This document shows positions 53,374 to 64,000 of a stretch of DNA of 64,000 nt, piece after piece; within the stretch, counting starts at the first letter, position 1, and each line of letters opens with the position of its first letter. The translations under genes and the position numbers were made by a program. The notes below the pieces were generated by a model. That model made no database searches. It was not told where the DNA came from and was given only the letters and a program-made list of their open reading frames with translations. The stretch comes from Gracilariopsis chorda. Lineage: Eukaryota; Rhodophyta; Florideophyceae; Gracilariales; Gracilariaceae. Where the stretch lies: the NCBI GenBank assembly GCA_003194525.1, contig NBIV01000126.1, positions 1 to 64,000 on the forward strand. The letters are read 5' to 3'.

Positions 53374-53925
53374 TCGAGAAGCTAGCTTCTCAATAGCATT
53401 TCAAGGAATCACGAAAAATAGTCATTTGGAAATCGTGTTTGTGGACGCAAAGGCCTAGCAGTGATCTATTACGGCTGCGCTGTTCTTGGCCTTTGCTGTA
53501 ACTGGACTCCGATATTTTTCGGCGGAATACAAATTCTGACGAAGATCTACTCGATCGTTACCATTTGCTCAGCCGTACCACCCACTACGTGTAGTAGCAG
53601 TGATATTGGTGACGCATCAGCACTACAGTACACTGAAGTAGGAGACAAATGGTGTGGGTTTGGCACCAAATCATTAGATCGCAACCAGAAGCTCTTCACC
53701 TTGCATTTGCGCGTTTCGACACATTATTGTAGCGTATCATATGGTATTAGTACTTACTTTTGATAATGCTGTATGATTAGATAGGGACTACAGTCAGGGT
53801 CTGAGAGTGGACGGATTTCATTTTACTTCTTCTTTGTCATGAATTCTACGTATCCAAATTTCTGGGATCTTCTTCTACAACTTTTTCCTTTTTTTTATGA
53901 TTTTTCCTCAAATCATCTAATGTTT
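53374..53925. other. no recognisable gene
   Basis: The frame at 53461-53763 starts at a non-ATG codon and shows no family signature. The right part is AT-rich. Confidence 0.45.
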
Positions 53926-54237
53926 TTAAAGGGTTAACCTTTCGTTTTTTGGATAAATGAGATGAGAATTGCCGTCATCTTGTTTAATATTGATGAAGAG
54001 TTCTTCATTATTCTCTATTTTTGACATAGCATTGTCAACTACAGTTAAATGATTTCCATGTTTTGGTAGGTGACTGAACATTCCAATTATCAGATAGTAG
54101 AATTGAATTAGGAATTCTTCGTTTAGAAATCCGGTTAGGACGGAATTGTAGTTTTCAATCAGTGCAACAAGCATGTTTTTGTCTTTGTCATTAAAGAATA
54201 GTCCTTTAATTTGTTTGTAGGCTAGACATAGGAACAT
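53926..54237 (-). CDS. hypothetical AT-rich ORF, 103 codons
   Basis: Begins MFLCLAYKQIKGLFFNDKDK, with LVALIENYNSVLTGFLNEEF and a hydrophobic stretch FLIQFYYLIIGMF, ending YPKNERLTL. Base composition is more AT-rich than the surroundings. Not recognised; could be a fragment of an unknown repeat. Confidence 0.25.
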   Translation of the reverse strand: MFLCLAYKQIKGLFFNDKDKNMLVALIENYNSVLTGFLNEEFLIQFYYLIIGMFSHLPKHGNHLTVVDNAMSKIENNEELFINIKQDDGNSHLIYPKNERLTL

Positions 54238-54273
54238 GTTGAGTCGTACACATAAATAAGACCTATGTTGAGG

Positions 54274-54513
54274 ATGAATGGAGAAGTGCTACGAAATGGA
54301 ACTATAGTGACAACAGACAGAGCACTACTGACTTCGAGGACCATAATTGAGCGTCTGAAGGAACGTGATGCTCAGCGCGCAGAAGAACGACGGAAAGAAA
54401 TGCCTCCAGCGCAGGGCGCAGGAAAACGGCTTGAAAAAGAGCGTGGCGCAACAGAGCGGGAGCGAAAAAGACCACTGGAAGAGGGAGGATATGTCGTCAC
54501 GTTTGTGGGTTGA
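54274..54513 (+). pseudogene. possible transposase C-terminal tail
   Basis: Short frame with NGTIVTTDRALLTSRTIIER followed by a long charged Lys/Arg/Glu region (RLKERDAQRAEERRKE). This resembles the tail of jerky/pogo-type transposase proteins only in style. No catalytic region is nearby. Confidence 0.25.
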
Positions 54514-54974
54514 GGAATGGCCCCAGCGACTAGCTGATCCTAGCCGTTCTGGAGAGCTGCGGCGTGCCAGCGCAAGGCCACGGACCGCTTCAAACGCATA
54601 GAACACCGAAGGATAACTTCAAGAGCGCTTCAAAAAACAATGTGATAAAACAAGAGACTGCCCTTTACCCACAATTGTAGCTTCTAAGAGGTTACCAAAT
54701 TACGCAATCAATGAGAGATTAGCTCTTGGTATATATAATAAATGTAACGATCATGCAACTTGATTCAGATGCTTACTGAGATAACAGCTTTCTGCTGTGA
54801 AAAGACGGTGTGAGGTTCACGAGCAGCACCAGAAATCCAAAAATGGTCAAATCTGTCCCCTGTTCACCACGTCCATGATGGGGCTCGGCTAAAAAATCGG
54901 AATATTTTCTAGCACATAGGGGTGAATTGCACCGCTCCGTTTGCTCTCGCTGATGCAAGAGCCTGCGCTGGTCT

Positions 54975-55400
54975 GTGTTTTGGACAAAGAGCGCCTTGGC
55001 CAAACAAGCTCGTTACTACGTTGATATAAACTCGCTCATGGAGCATGCAGCAGACCCATGTGTGCTGCTAAACAAGAATTTGCTGTTTACTGATCAAGAG
55101 TCGATGGCACAGCAAAATGCTGTCCGGGGCATGATCACACCTTCCTTCACGAAGTCAATAAACACCAGAAGTATTGACAGTACCAGTGTCTCCCCGTCTC
55201 GACATCTGGACACTTGTGTTGAAGTCGAGTGCCTAGTCCACAATAACACAGCAAGCAGCTTGTTTTCTCTTGCGGAGTCGACAACAGAACTGCATGAAAC
55301 TAATAGACAAGTTACATTGAGAATACCTTGGTGCCCAGCGAAATACTCTGCACCACCCCCTCCTGGTTCACATAGGCCCGCGTTCCAGACAAGAGCATAG
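54975..55400 (+). CDS. hypothetical ORF opposite the avidin-like gene
   Basis: 141 codons from a GTG; first ATG (MEHAADPCVLL) at about 55038. Its 3' end overlaps the 3' end of 55312-55695 on the other strand. Composition is acceptable for coding but no family is seen; only one of the two overlapping frames need be real in the overlap. Confidence 0.2.
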   Translation: MFWTKSALAKQARYYVDINSLMEHAADPCVLLNKNLLFTDQESMAQQNAVRGMITPSFTKSINTRSIDSTSVSPSRHLDTCVEVECLVHNNTASSLFSLAESTTELHETNRQVTLRIPWCPAKYSAPPPPGSHRPAFQTRA

Positions 55401-55695
55401 TATCATCAGTCTGATAACCGCCGTTCCAGCTATCGACGATAGAATATGCGCGGGGAGACGGACGCTGCTTGGCGAAAAAGCGGATCACAAAAGGTGCAAC
55501 TCCATCCCTTCCTGCCTCCTGGCTGTGCACCCACATGAAGTCGCCTCGCATGTTCGAAATAGACAGCGGACCAACCGGGCTCGACGAAGACCCGTAGGTG
55601 CCCTCGATTTGACCATTCGATGAGTTGGTGTTTTCAATCGTAATCTTCTGGACACCGTCGTCCGAAGTGTAGGTACCACGTCGAGGAAGACCCAT
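55312..55695 (-). CDS. avidin/streptavidin-like protein
   Basis: 127 residues from the ATG at 55695 (MGLPRRGTYTSDDG); the frame is open further upstream to 55977, so a longer N-terminus is possible. Resemblance to the avidin beta-barrel is spread over the length: GTYTSDDGVQKITI for strand 1 (GTWYN..), IEGTYGSSSSPVG for the GTYESAVG strand, APFVIRFFAK for GWTVAWKN, DSWNGGYQ for TWSGQYV, and MLLSGTRAYVNQ..ISLGTKVF for QWLLTSGTTEAN..LVGHDTF. The Trp of SWNGGY and the Tyr/Ser of GTYGSS match biotin-contact positions, while other pocket Trp are replaced (FF, M) and the late Asp is missing. So the fold is plausible but tight biotin binding is doubtful. No signal peptide at the chosen start. Confidence 0.55.
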   Translation of the reverse strand: MGLPRRGTYTSDDGVQKITIENTNSSNGQIEGTYGSSSSPVGPLSISNMRGDFMWVHSQEAGRDGVAPFVIRFFAKQRPSPRAYSIVDSWNGGYQTDDTMLLSGTRAYVNQEGVVQSISLGTKVFSM

Positions 55696-56583
55696 GGTTC
55701 TCTGCGTGTAAGAACTGAGATGAAGTGCGAAGGTGTGCGCTCGATATGCCCGTGTTCTAGTAGGCAAGTGGTTCTGGAACGAGGGTGCAGGGAGAACGCA
55801 GCGCACAGGAGTAGAGGTGATTTTATACCAATTCCGTAGGTCTACCCTTGTGTAATAAGAACTGTACCATTGGTACCAACGGTACCGACGGTACGCCACG
55901 GAGTCTTGAAGCAGGTGTACAGTGCAGAGCTCACGTGAGGCATCACGTAACTTTAGATGCAATCGGTGCGGCACCAAAATTTCAGGTAAGGATTACATGA
56001 ATTTGTACTACAGTGACGGATGCATATTGCCTCGTGAGCAGCGGCAGCGAGATGCACCAATGGGATCTCGGGCCAGTAATTCAGATGTGGTTTGATTCGG
56101 CGATTGATATCGTATCACTGATTCTTTGAGGGCCCTTCCGCTGGAACCCTCAAGCTTGCCGGATGCTGGATAATTAGAAGGGTTTCACACAGTGAAACTC
56201 ACAGCTGCGCTCGATCGTGCGGAGTATCTACGCGCTATTGAGTGCTCCACGTATCTAGAGCCGTATCACGAGGGTCAGGGAGCTTGCTTACCGTCTCGTA
56301 TGCTTCATGGTCACGGCGCATTTGTGCGGGCCTCGGATTGGGTGTTGTGCGGAAGCAAATTTCGCCAGGCAAGCAACGCGAACGAAGCCCTTCTGTACCT
56401 TTGGTAGTTTAAGGATCAGCACTACCGCTGCGCTCTTGAGTGTAATGACATTCATATACACATGACCCGCAAGAGCACCATTAACCTGGCGGTGTTTGGG
56501 CGCATGCTTCAACGTGGCGTGTGAGCACGTGCACCAGAGGACGTCTGCCCACAGCTTTTGTGAAAAACATGGAACGTAGGGTC

Positions 56584-56639
56584 TGACCTGGAGTGTCGGG
56601 GAAGCCAGGTCCTGGCGGCTCCCCCGACACTCCAGGTCA
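56584..56639. repeat. perfect 18-bp inverted repeat
   Basis: Arms 56584-56601 and 56622-56639 (TGACCTGGAGTGTCGGGG and complement) around a 20-nt centre that itself pairs (GCCAGG..CTGGC). Could be a hairpin RNA, a cruciform or the middle of a small inverted-repeat element. Confidence 0.8.
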
Positions 56640-57945
56640 GCCAGACGAGCCGGCAGTGCTTTATTGATAATCTGACTGTCAGGTTCAGTGAAACGTGCGC
56701 GTCTATATGTTTCACTGAACAGCTGGTACAGCCCTTTACATTTTGGGCTTGCGTGTGACAGCATATGTCGCCGGCGCATGCGGTGGCCATTACGAAATTT
56801 TTCAAGGGCAACCAAATAAAATAAACGTTTAAAACTTCGAACCCTATTAAAAACACCCGCGCATTTCGAAAACCCATTTCAAAAAGCATACAAAACTAGC
56901 CAGCCAACTGTAAGTATGCTCTTTTTACTGTCCTTCCCATTGACGATCTTTATGGCTTGGTAAAAAGGGATTGGATGAAAAGTACAAGCTTCTCATCAGA
57001 GCATCTCTGTGATTTCATTAATGTCTGGTTTTTCATGCATTTTCTCCAAAAATGACCGCAATAATGATGTTTCATGAAAAAATCGGCGACTTGCTCTTCG
57101 ATATGGGACCCAGACACTGTCAGCTACTGTAATAAAACCGCATCATTGATCTGAAGTATAATCCCGATCCATACGTGATAGTCACGATTGGATTGTCTGA
57201 TATGGATCAAGTTTGATTGAACTAGCTCAAAGATAAGGTTGATCTCAAAGTGCCAATGTCCTGGAAGCCACGACCTCCCGGGGGCCGCCAGCGGCCACAA
57301 ATGCACAGGTGTGCGAGCACAGGTCATACAACACAGCCACGTGCCATATGTGGTACAAGCGGGGCTTGGCGGTTACATCATGAAAAAACATGAGTTTTCA
57401 CAGTTTATGCATAAATAATCATGCAAAGAGAAGAAATACATAAACTGTATGAAATCGGGGAAGTATCTACACCCATCTACCAAATTCCAAATCAAGGAGT
57501 GTCATAAACAACGCGTGATTAGCTGACTATAATCTGCAAATAGTGTGAGTCATGGTTTGCGCACAGTGCTCCCACCGGGACACTCTAACTCCAAATCAAT
57601 CTGCAGAACATCATTTCTTACTTATAAACCTTCGTCAGCTCACTACAATTTTCAAACCATTAATTACATGCTAGTTTTTGAGACACTACAGACACGGTTT
57701 GCACATGATAATTTTTGACAAAAATATTTGACAATAGTACGAAGCTAACATATACAGAAAACCGCGCAAAACATGAGCAAGCGCCTCTATTCACCAATGA
57801 CTTGAACCGTTTTTCCTGCCCGTCCTCAAACCCATGCACATTGACACTTCTATACTCCTGGCCCTATCCATGGCAAAACTTCTACAGACGGACGGGCCTC
57901 GACTGCTCGCCTACTACTAATACTACTTCAAGGTTCCTCTAAGTA
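56640..57945. other. no recognisable gene
   Basis: Only short frames and AT-rich stretches; nothing I can support on either strand. Confidence 0.45.
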
Positions 57946-57948
57946 CTA

Positions 57949-58890
57949 CTACTTCCAAATATCACTTCCATTGTAGAGTAATGGCGAGAATTGAAGATGC
58001 TCCAAACCCTCAGCCCAATTTGGCAACGGTACGTTGAAAAGCGATAGTGCATTGGTAGGTACCACCTCAAACCGATTGCCTTGTTGTAGACTGAGGGAGT
58101 TAGGGTTCAACAAAAGCTTTTGAGGTTGTTTGAAAAGCTTGAAGTTTTTTGTCACTTTGCCATCGTCTTCGCAATTTGATACCCTTATCAATGAGCCGTC
58201 CAAACAACCTCTCCGCGGTTGTGCATCCGAATTGCAACATCTGAAGCATCACCTCGGTGATCAATGCCATTCGGTTCACCGAGCGTCACAATATCGCCCG
58301 GAAATGGACAGATGCGTATGGAAAAAGATGGTCTACTTCCAGAATGTTTTGGCGCTTGACCAATTTCTATGAAAAGCTTGCGACAAGATAAAGGCAAATG
58401 GCCAGTGTTTCGTTTCATCCCCGTTTTCCCATCGTGATTTACATGGTTGCGTAACGTGACCATCCGCTTGAGGATTCCAAAAATACGTCATTGCCAAGCG
58501 TTAGCAGTAATAAGTCTCCAAATCTAAGGTATCCTTCAAAAAGCAATAATAGTCCAATTCCAACGTCCGCTTAGCCTTTACTAAGCATTCCTTATGCTTG
58601 TGCGTATGCCACAGTTTCCGGGCATACCCCGTGATGTGACATTGGCCTAATAACGCCCCATTCGCGCAAACGTAACGCGGAAAGCGTCAATGTTCCTTTT
58701 AGCTGTGGCATATAAACGTCCAACTCAGCCTTCACCTGAGCTGCCCCCGAATACTTGAAATCATGATTTTAGTTGTAGCGGTGCACACAATAAAGTGTGA
58801 ATAACAGATCGACGTCTCCGGCTGTGGTGAACCGCCTTTCCGACTGGCTTAAGGTTTTCAGCCACGCCAAAAATTGTTGCGGGTTTTTAT
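57949..58890 (-). pseudogene. DIRS-like tyrosine recombinase
   Basis: Broken into at least three frames. Near 58530: LLLLFEGYLRFGDLLLLTL, the box I region with the catalytic Arg (usual TGLR-E-L-L). Near 58240-58270: IDHRGDASDVAIR, resembling the RHGGAS box with the catalytic His. Near 58146-58180: IKLRRWQSDKKLQAF, the RGRW-S-S-RY region preceding the nucleophile. Known role in DIRS elements: integrates the circular cDNA without target duplication. The motifs are convincing together, weak singly. Confidence 0.6.
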
Positions 58891-58934
58891 CTTAATTACG
58901 CAGCGTGGACGGCTTTACTCGTTTTTGGACAAGT

Positions 58935-60817
58935 TCATACAGCCCGTGAGGGTCTGTCAGCCGGTTTGGCATCTCTTGGGATATAGAGACAATCCATGTA
59001 TAAGTTGCCCACGAGGAGTAAAGCTGCTGTGCGCCGACACACCCGATTCAAACTTGCTACACTGCTACATCCTTTACGGACAGCACCAATCAGATTCTGA
59101 TTATCGAGGAAAACAATAACCCTCGTCCCATGATTTTTCTGTTGCCAGAGCAGCCATCTTAGTCCCAGAATCAGAGCCTCGCCTTCGAGAAGATGAATCG
59201 GCATTCCTTTTTGCCAACGGTGCCTGATAGCGAGCTTCCAGTGTTGATTGGATACCCATTGCCATTGTCGTTCCACTGTTTGGGAGAGTAGGGTTAGTGC
59301 TTCTTCACACGGACTATATACCACTCCTCCACCCCAAAGACTCGCATCCGTGCACAGGGCATAGACACAAAGGTTGTGATGCAAGTGCGTATCAACCCAG
59401 ATAGCTCGACCAGAAGTGTGAGATCCTGTCTGGAAATCTTGGTGGATTAGACTTTACAGGAGCCAGATTGGCTCAACCGTTACACGCTTTGCAGCACCGA
59501 GAAGAGGGGTCGACGAAAGAGAAGGAACCACGCCTACTTTCCCAAAAAACACTGCAGCTTGTGCACTTTCCAGCGTCTTCGCTTCACGAAGCTTACCGTC
59601 CACGATATTAGGCATTGCATCTTAATCACTTTTGGCAAAAGCAACGCATTTTGGTGAACTTCTATTCCCAGAACTTCAGTGCAGGACACTGTCCCTGGCC
59701 ACGAAACTTTCCGTGGCTGGGACGGTAGCCCGCATTGCTCGGATTCTCGTATAACCGCTTTCAGTGCCATAGTCACTTCTTCCATGTCAGTGCCAAGGGA
59801 GAGATAATCATCAATAAAGGCTCAATAGCTCAATTCCGAAATGTCGATAATACCCTTTATCCAGTCCCTCGACGACATGTCGGCAGACTCAAGCACCCTC
59901 TGATGAATTCTTTGTGCCACGAACACAGAGTGTGACCACCCCATGGGCATGGAACGCATAACAGGGTATAACTTGGAATCACGCTTTTCTATCAGAGGTA
60001 GACCAAAATAGGGGCTAAGTCATTCCAGTATCTTCATCCGATGAAACTGATTGTCCATATCCGATTTACTGACATATAGCTTCTGCCTGGAGGGCATCCA
60101 CAAACGTGCAAGTTGTCCTGGATTCGGTAGATGAATCTCACCAGGCGCTATAAAGACGTTGTTCACGTTGCACGCGTCAATCATCAGCCTCTGACTTCAC
60201 TTATCACTCTTCGGTGCTGCAAAAAACTCCATTAATAACCTTCGGTTGTTCCTTGGTCAGCCGTACAAGTCCGGCTTCTTGCAGTTTTAAGACCAACGTT
60301 CCGCAACCATTATTGCCAATGCCGCAAAAAGGCGTTTCCATGGGCTAGTGCTCGCACGGTGGCTTCAGTATTCCACCTTCTGCAGCATACGTTCCTTGGA
60401 TGTGTTCCGGTAATATTGCAAGAATATCGGCCGAGGCTGCCAGACCATCGACTGGCAAGGAAACTCGCTCCGGGTCCAACCACACCCATTATGTGGGGGT
60501 TGATATCCAAAACTAATGCCTTCGTCCTCTACAGAAAACCCCGCTTCGAAATAGTGTCGGCAGAAGGATTCCGCTCCGATGTCTTGTAAGAAGTTGGTCA
60601 CCAGCCTTTGAACAGCGTTTCTCTCTCCTGACGTCGGATAGTATGAGAAGACATGCCCGGCGGTAAGGCCATTAACGCCACCTATCAGCTTGCACACGAT
60701 GTCCTCAAGCAGTCTCCGTTTACTTAGACGCTGATTTCGTCGCTTGCTTGCACACTCTTGGCCCCTCGTTGCATCACCAACTACCCACTGTAGGGGAAGC
60801 ATATCCCACTCGTTCAT
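58935..60817 (-). pseudogene. DIRS-like RT-RNase H
   Basis: Starts MNEWDMLPLQWVVGDATRG at 60817. After shifts, RT blocks read LMIDACNVNN, LYVSKSDMDNQFHRMKI, MPMGWSHSVFVAQ (~59940) and FIDDYLSLG (catalytic Asp pair, ~59800), then QPRKVSWPGTVSCTEVLGIE. RNase H: CTDASLWGGGVVYS (~59350), LLEGEALILGLRWLL, FLDNQNLIGAV and YIPRDAKPADRPSR. The catalytic residues are mostly there but the frame is broken several times. Confidence 0.75.
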
Positions 60818-60862
60818 CGTACTCAGTGCACGTTATGTTGTTGTTTTTTTTCTAAAGTCACC

Positions 60863-61905
60863 TCAAGCCGTCTCCCTGTCTTCCGACAGGGCAGACTTCT
60901 CCTTCTTCGTCGAAGTCGAGAGTTCTTTTCTCAATTTTGCCGACTTAAGCAAGCGTGGTCCCTGAGTTTCGCTCACCAATTCATACTGCTCTTCCTCCAA
61001 TTCACGCGCTGCAGACCAGATACCGGTTCTTGCCGCCATTACTACAGCTGCCAGACGCCGGATGGCAAGCTCCACCGCAGGCTCGTCCTTTGCGCGCATA
61101 ACACCCAGATAACTAATGATGCAGTCGATGATTTTTGTCAGTGTGGCCGCTTCGCGCTTATTTCGATTTTCACTCAAATGCCGACCTTCAGTCCAAAGGG
61201 TGACTGTCGGGTAAATGTTCAAAGCCTTTCTCAACATGTTCTCTCCTTCTAGAAAATCCACGGGAACTGCCTAATCCGGGAAAGGCCGGCGCGCCAACTT
61301 CCTAAAGAATCGTTTATTTGACATTTTGGAAGTCGACGGAGAAGGTTTCGTGTTCGAGAAGTCATTGACGGAGTCCAAAATTCCACTTGCCTCAACGTCG
61401 TCTTTCCCTTCAATATCTCTGAGCGTTCGAGTCGGAACTTCCAAAAATCCTTCTTTCCGCTAGCCTTCTTGGATTTAAACTTCTGAAGCTCTTTCCGGAG
61501 AGAAGCATGCTCTTTGCGTAGTTCATCGCGGTCCTGTTCACGGTGGCGTTGCATCTTCGCTAGAGCTAGCAATACTGACGCTATGTCAGTGTCATTACCA
61601 CCATGTGGCAGGCGGGGTGCTACCCCCTCGCTTCCATCATCGCTACTGCTCTTCGAAGAGAATTCCTCTTCAGATTCGTGTGCAGCCCTTCCTTTCTCAG
61701 GGCTCTTCTCCTTTTTTACTAGGAGATAAGTCCCGTCCTTGACTTGGAGCAGGATAGAGTCAACGTTGTCCCCCTCTGAAATTCCATTAACCTCCTTCCG
61801 CAAAGCCTTAAGTGCTGCAACTTTGCTCTGCTTGCGCTCCCCAAGGTATTCGGCCGCTCGCTCGCCGAGCTCTGCCTTGAATATTTCCAGGGCTTGTTCG
61901 CGACG
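60863..61905 (-). pseudogene. DIRS-like gag-type ORF
   Basis: Two frames (61803-61249 and 61261-60863) that join as one charged, coiled-coil-like protein: LLQVKDGTYLLVKKEK, a Glu/Ser stretch, QDRDELRKEHASLRKELQKF, then LEGENMLRKALNIYPTV and AIRRLAAVVMAARTG. Coding composition extends left-frame to about 61905 (EIFKAELGERAAEYLGERKQ). The position before RT matches ORF1 of DIRS elements. One shift near 61255. Confidence 0.5.
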
Positions 61906-62050
61906 GCCTTAGAGTCAAGCCCACAGTTGCGAACGAACGGTCGGTGTTGTTGTATCCGGTCCCCAACCTCGTCGAGCGGCTAACCCAGACCGCTCCGAGG
62001 GCCACTTTATCCCGTGGCACAGGTTTGCGCTTGTTAGGAGAGCTGCTCTT

Positions 62051-62870
62051 GACTGTGCGCTGCCTTAAATAAGGCCAGCCGTCACCTGGCGCTCTCTTGG
62101 AGCACTTGCCAGACCTCGTACCCGGCAGGTTCCTGAGAAGAGCGCAACCACGCTTCAGTCACTATTGCTCGGGCCTTGCACCACAATGCCATGTTACCAA
62201 CACCAGCTCCCTTAGAGAAGCCTGCACAGACGTTACACCTACGCCTGCTTACCCTCTCTCTAACTCTCTCTTGTATGCTCTTCGTTCGAGGGTATCCGAA
62301 CTCACTGATTAAAGACACGTCTTAGGCCATGCCAATACGGCGATTTGAAGGCCCATAGGCACGCATCGCGCCAAAGCTTGACAGCGGCGGCTCACAGGGC
62401 GATCTGCTGACGTCATCACTAAAGACTGCCATATGCTTTTTCCAGATGTACTGCCTAGCTCTATAGCGCGATCCTCCCCAACTAGTGAGAACTGCCACCC
62501 ATGGAGCTTATATCCTTAGAAAGTTCGTCGAACCTATGCCTTGAGTTTTCCGTGATTGCCATGACCCCAATGGAAAGAAAGAAAGCCCATGCAAAACCCG
62601 TTTTAACCTAGGCCGGGTGCACTGCAGGTTCGCTGTTGCCGGGATTCATACACGGAACGCACTCGCATCCTGACCCTGTGACTAGAGAAGGCACACCTTT
62701 CCTACTTGCCCCTTTGCACAGCTTTTGCTGCCCCACCGACACCAACATGGAGGTATGGGCTCAAATTTATGTCAGCAGTAGTCAGAGCGTCACAGGATAC
62801 TTCACTCAGAAATATTATTACCTACGTTTTCACTCTGTAATACAAACATTACCGTTCCTCCCAAACCTTC
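62051..62870. other. no recognisable gene
   Basis: Short frames only; may include the left end of the Harbinger element and the right end of the DIRS-like element. Confidence 0.4.
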
Positions 62871-62877
62871 CCATGAA

Positions 62878-64000
62878 ATGGCGGAAAAACACAACCTTCT
62901 CTTCGATGTCGATGACAGCGAGGAATTTGCTGTTAGCTTTTGGTTGCAGATGTCATCAATTGCTATTCTTTATTTCAATCGCCAACATGGTGAATCACTG
63001 CTTGGAAAATCCCCAAGTGCTTATCGTGACTACGCTGCGGCACTGTATCACTATACGGTAAAGTTCGTTTGGTATGAGACAGAAATGGGACCAGGAACTA
63101 ATCAATGCGGACTGCAACAGTTCTAATCGGTGTTTGGACGGCGATTCAGAATGTCAAGATGTGTGTTCAATACACTGACCAGAAAAGTGTCTATGAACTC
63201 TTTCTACATGCGACAAGGATTGTGACCAGACGCAACTGGTTGAATGGTAATCACAACGCTTCCAAAAGCCATTTGCGCAATTCTTCAATTAGCGTATGCA
63301 CTCCCTGCGGATCTTGCTGATGATCTCTTCGATGTATCAGAAAATACTGCTGCAAAATACCTTGAAGAGTTTTGCATTTCTGCGACAAAAGTATTTTCGC
63401 CTTTTTATTGTGTTTGCCATGCGAAGCAGATCTGCAAAGTATCGAACGAAGCTTTGCTTTAGCATGGTTTTCGGGATGCATTGGATGTCTGGACTGCGCT
63501 GTTTGGACATGGAAAAACTTTTCAAAGGCTTTACAGGGTATAATGATTGGAAAAGAAGGAAAACAATCTGTTAGAATGGGAGTTCTATGTTCTTTCGATT
63601 TATGTATATGGTCGTTCCAGTTTGGGCTCCGAGGGGCTATAAATGATCTTAATATACTAGATGTAAGCAACTATTTCGCTAGAGTGCTATCTGGTGACTT
63701 TTCTCCTTTATCCCCAACGTTTACAATCTCTGGGTAAGTTTATTGCTGGTTCTACTACCTTACGGATGTCATATATACTAATTGGAAAGTATTCGTCAAA
63801 TCAATTAGTTTTGCATGTGAAATACGGTCTAAACTATACAAAAGTAGGCAGCAAGGTATTACGAAGTGTATTAAAACCGTATTTGGTGTCTTGTTGCGCC
63901 GTTTCAAGTTATTGTTTATTGCTAGTGAGTTTTTGTTCTTGGACAAGATGAAGTGGCTTGCTACCACTTGTGTGTATGCAAAATATGATTGTAGGAAGTC
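62878..64000 (+). pseudogene. PIF/Harbinger transposase relic (runs off window)
   Basis: Plus-strand transposase in shifting frames. N-terminal part: MAEKHNLLFDVDDSEEF, then FGRRFRMSRCVFNTL (the F-R-RMSR-F signature) and AICAILQLAYALPADLADDLF. Catalytic core: GCLDCAVWTWKNFSKAL (first Asp), FQFGLRGAINDLNILDVSN (second Asp in NDLN), then YYLTDVIYTNWKVFVKSI and IKTVFGVLLRRFKLLF, where the third acidic residue (VER-FGVL in the family) is Lys. These match the DDE_4 transposase known from plant and animal Harbingers. Several stops and the changed third residue mean it is inactive. The partner Myb-like protein is not in the window. Confidence 0.75.

Larger units (their letters stand above)
57949..62050 (-). 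mobile_element. DIRS-like tyrosine-recombinase retrotransposon relic
   Basis: Minus-strand order: gag-like ORF, RT-RNase H, tyrosine recombinase, with no DDE integrase and no LTR pair seen. That order and the recombinase define the DIRS group. All parts carry stops or shifts. Terminal and internal complementary repeats were not identified, so the limits are approximate. Confidence 0.7.

Noticed and set aside
57949-58203. A Harbinger-type DDE segment (MDGSLIRVS)
   Set aside because: The neighbouring frames give tyrosine recombinase motifs downstream of a DIRS-type RT, which explains the region better.
1-64000. CRISPR arrays, bacterial operons, riboswitches
   Set aside because: No regularly spaced short direct repeats with unique spacers, and the content is eukaryotic transposons throughout.

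Overview
This is repeat-dominated eukaryotic nuclear DNA, close to a graveyard of transposable elements. I see LTR retrotransposons of both main superfamilies (Ty3/gypsy, including three different chromodomain-bearing lineages, and Ty1/copia), a DIRS-like tyrosine-recombinase retrotransposon, a Helitron, a pogo/jerky-type DDE element and a PIF/Harbinger element. There are no bacterial features (operons, Shine-Dalgarno sites) and no rRNA. The mix, the compact intron-poor look of the few non-TE genes, and copia/gypsy proteins of a protist type suggest an alga, perhaps a red alga. That assignment is inference and weak.

Layout. 1-6964: two near-identical Ty3/gypsy copies (minus strand) in tandem, sharing one ~1.02 kb LTR. 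7140-13553: a decayed Helitron Rep/helicase gene (plus), broken by two ~830 bp LTR-like insertions with 5-bp target duplications. 13554-16120: relic of a second gypsy with a chromodomain. 16272-17098: a third copy of the ~830 bp element. 18700-19000: copia LTR-end/primer-site relics. 19779-21106: pogo/jerky-like transposase relic (minus). 21330-35750: a decayed copia (copia-a, minus) whose gag is interrupted by a chromodomain gypsy (gypsy-E, 25385-30337) and by copia-b (30412-35373). Copia-b is complete: two LTRs, TSDs, intact gag and intact 1107-codon pol.

35751-35820 is a suspicious 70-bp junction between two HindIII-type hexamers. 35821-50209 is a plus-strand nest: copia-d interrupted by copia-c, itself interrupted by a gypsy with 445-bp LTRs (gypsy-F, 39356-44951, TSD CTAAC). 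50210-51300 is a 481-bp tandem repeat leading into a secreted cysteine-rich protein gene at 51467. 53007-53362 is a possible solo LTR. 55312-55695 (minus) encodes an avidin/streptavidin-like small protein. 57949-62050 (minus) is a DIRS-like element (gag-like, RT-RNase H, tyrosine recombinase). 62878-64000 is a Harbinger transposase relic running off the window.

The genes do not form a pathway; the logic is insertion history. By nesting, copia-b, gypsy-E and gypsy-F are younger than their hosts copia-a and copia-c, and copia-c is younger than copia-d. Copia-b is the only element whose coding capacity looks intact. The points most worth following up are the structured LTR-like family, copia-b's translation and priming signals (a U7 slip site, and a gag AUG inside the primer-binding site), the cysteine-module secreted protein, the avidin-like protein, and the probable artefactual or rearranged junction at 35.75 kb.
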